Positions 62,101 to 64,000 of a DNA stretch of 64,000 nucleotides are shown here, piece by piece. Each line of letters starts with the position of its first letter. Within the stretch, counting starts at the first letter, position 1. The notes under the pieces are model-generated. The model was given only the letters and a program-made list of their open reading frames with translations, was not told the DNA's origin and did no database searches. The stretch spans positions 525,109 to 589,108 of the forward strand of contig NZ_LMEH01000002.1 of assembly GCF_001425325.1 (NCBI RefSeq), read 5' to 3'. Source of the DNA: Leifsonia sp. Root1293 (GTDB lineage: Bacteria; Actinomycetota; Actinomycetes; Actinomycetales; Microbacteriaceae). Both the position numbers and the translations under genes were made by a program.

Positions 62101-64000
62101 GCGGCCGCCACGCTCGACGTCGTCATGAACATCCCCACCGACTACACGGGTGCTCCGGATGCCGTCGAGACCGTCAGCGCCACGAGCGACACCAGTGATC
62201 CCGACGACACGAACAACACGGCCTCCTGGACGGCCACGACAAAGGTCAGCGCAGACCTCAGCATCTCGAAGCAGGCGCCGGCGACGGCCGCATCCGGATC
62301 GCAGTTCTCATACACGATCAGCCCGCGGAACGCCGGGCCATCGAGTGCGGCCGACACGATCGTGAGCGACCCTCTGCCCGCCGACGTGACGTTCGTGTCG
62401 GCGACCTCCCCGTGCACGGCAGCAGGCGGCGTCGTGACCTGCGACCTCGGCACCCTCGATCCCGGCGAGGACCCCGACCTGACCGTCACAGTGCAGGTCG
62501 GCGGAAACGTGAACATCCGCACCCTTCTCAGCAACACCGCGACCGTGGGCTCGTCGACCCCGGACCCGAGCCAGGCGAACAACAGTGGCACCGCTGTGAC
62601 GGAGACCACGGCCATCGTCGACCTGTCGGTCACCAAGGAGGCCTTCTTCGGATCGACGGCCCCGGGCGGACAGGACGTCTTCATCATCACCCTGGCCAAC
62701 AGCGGGCCATCGACCGCCCGCGCGGTCTCCTTCACCGACACCTTCGAACTGAGCGCCGGTGCTGTCGTGCTGCAGGGCGGCACGTGCGAGATCACCAGCG
62801 GAGACCTCTCCTGCACGATCGACGGGCTGAATCTCGCGCCCGGCGCGAGCACGCAGGTCTACATCGGCATCATCGCTCCCTCCTCAGCCCAGCCGGGCAC
62901 CTACCTGAACACCGTGCGGGCGTCGACATCCACGCCGGAGTCCGACGCCTCGAACAATGTCGCGACCTTCACCGAGACCATCACCGATCCCGTCGCCGAT
63001 CTGGCCGTCGTCAAGACGCTGCTGAGCGACCCTCTCGTCGCCGGTGGAACCTTCAGCTACCAACTCGAGGTGAGCAACGTCCGGTCGGCGACGGCCGCGT
63101 CCGACGCCTCCGACGTCGTGGTGACGGATGACCTCCCGCCCGGGCTCACAGCCACGAGCGCGTCTCCGAGCCAGGGCAGCTGCTCTGTGTCAGCGACCCA
63201 GGTGACCTGCGACCTGGGCGTGGTCCCCGGTCAGGTGGCGGCGGAGCCCTCGCCGCCGGTGACCGTGACGGTCAGCGGAACGGTCGACTCGCAGCTGAGC
63301 GGGTCCGTCGGCAACAATGCCGACGTGGAGAGTTCGACGCCGGACCCGGACGACAGCAACAATGAGGTGCTCGTCACCTCGACCGTCGAGGCTCGGGCCG
63401 ACCTCTCGATCACGAAGGCGGCAGACACCGACCCGCTCGTGGCGGGCGGCAGCGCCGCATACACCGTGACGATCACCAACGCGGGTCCCTCGAACGCCAC
63501 CGGCGTAGTTCTCACCGACGTGCTCGACGGCGCCATCGCCTTCATTCCCGAGGCGAGTGATCCCTCGTGCAGCCAGGCCGATGGAGACGTGACCTGCACT
63601 CTGGACACCATCCCGGCCGGCGAGACGCTGACGGTGCGGGTCGCCGGACGCCTCGATCCGGCGACCACGGTCGCAGAGCTCTCGAACACGGCATCCGTCG
63701 CCTCCGACACGTTCGACCCGACTCCAGGCGACGAGAACACGACGATCACGACTCCTGTGGTGCACAACGCAGACCTGCGGCTGCACAAGACCGTCGACAG
63801 CGCGACGCCTCCGGCCGGAGCTCCGGTGACCTACTCCCTGACGCTCGACAACGACGGGCCATCGAATGCACGCAATACCTCGATCGTGGATGCACTGCCC
63901 GACGGTGCCGAGCTGGTCGACGTGACGCCGTCCGCCATGGAGTGCGTCACGTCGCCGGCCCCCGTCGTGGTCACCTGCACCGCTGCGGGGCTCGCGGCCG
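59197..64000 (+). pseudogene. giant secreted DUF11-repeat surface protein with in-frame TGA in the signal peptide (3' partial)
   Basis: A long open frame runs from 59215 to the right edge with no stop. A good ribosome-binding site (GGGGAG, 5 nt before GTG 59197) begins VKRRV, then TGA at 59212-59214, then SWVAALLVAVSALALVGLTT... to a cleavage-like TSAIGA, so the TGA breaks an otherwise normal signal peptide. No start codon follows until well inside the mature domain. After an N-terminal domain (~59280-60240; DVLWAGLYWGARLSAGPGG, YAGWSLAVVFRSPDLPLRNL) come an atypical DUF11-like unit at ~60241 and nine DUF11 repeats starting at about 60718, 61096, 61480, 61866, 62248, 62617, 62992, 63394 and 63766. 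Each has ADLxxxKT, a TNxGPS core and a closing STPDPxxxNN. Either a recent nonsense mutation, a sequence error (TGG to TGA), or readthrough. Confidence 0.85.

Overview
The window is 64 kb of GC-rich chromosomal DNA, densely coding on both strands, from an actinobacterium most likely in the family Microbacteriaceae. Supporting signs are a menaquinone (not ubiquinone) pathway, a system II cytochrome c assembly pair, maltose transport genes without a local ATPase, a SigK/RskA-type sigma/anti-sigma pair, Asp-Ala codons written as GATGCC, many leaderless genes (TANNNT box 6-7 nt before ATG/GTG), and intergenic repeats containing GATCGAGTAGC and CGTATCGAGATC. Genus-level placement is not possible from sequence reading alone. 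No prophage, transposase, CRISPR array or replication origin was seen.

Layout. 1-2.4 kb: end of resB, then ccsB (cytochrome c maturation). 2.8-8.8 kb: a secreted amylopullulanase with two GH13 catalytic domains. 9.2-21.5 kb: menaquinone biosynthesis spread over separate transcription units (menC, menB-menE, menA, menD, menF, ubiE/menG, a long-chain polyprenyl diphosphate synthase), with PPK2, DUF4229, PLDc_N and DUF427 genes between. 21.5-28 kb: ferredoxin-NADP reductase, class III aminotransferase, alpha/beta hydrolase, NUDIX, YajQ and a LacI-type regulator. 28.2-28.5 kb: tRNA-Tyr with a duplicated 3' end. 28.5-33.6 kb: HxlR/NmrA pair, inositol monophosphatase, M23 peptidase, AbiEi/DUF559-like protein. 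33.7-41.7 kb: maltodextrin locus (alpha-glucosidase, malEFG, cyclomaltodextrinase-like enzyme). 41.8-42 kb: tRNA-Thr and tRNA-Met. 42.1-54.6 kb: AI-2E transporter, sigK-rskA and fasciclin protein, alcohol dehydrogenase, HerA-like ATPase with a membrane partner, regulators, cupin, carotenoid-desaturase-like oxidoreductase. 54.7-59 kb: flavin oxidoreductases around a trehalose-synthase-like GH13. 59.2 kb to the right edge: a very large DUF11-repeat surface protein whose signal peptide is broken by an in-frame TGA.

How the genes fit together. The extracellular amylopullulanase would debranch and hydrolyse starch or pullulan. MalEFG would import maltodextrins, and the flanking GH13 enzymes would degrade them inside the cell. 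LacI-type operators of the same design lie before the amylopullulanase and between the alpha-glucosidase and malE, so one regulator, plausibly the LacI protein at 27 kb, may control both loci. The men genes, prenyl synthase, ccs genes and FNR supply a menaquinone/cytochrome electron-transport chain.

The points most worth a second look are the interrupted DUF11 giant gene, the 78-bp tRNA-Tyr duplication, the three families of intergenic repeats, the concentration of leaderless promoters, and the hairpin between malE and malF.
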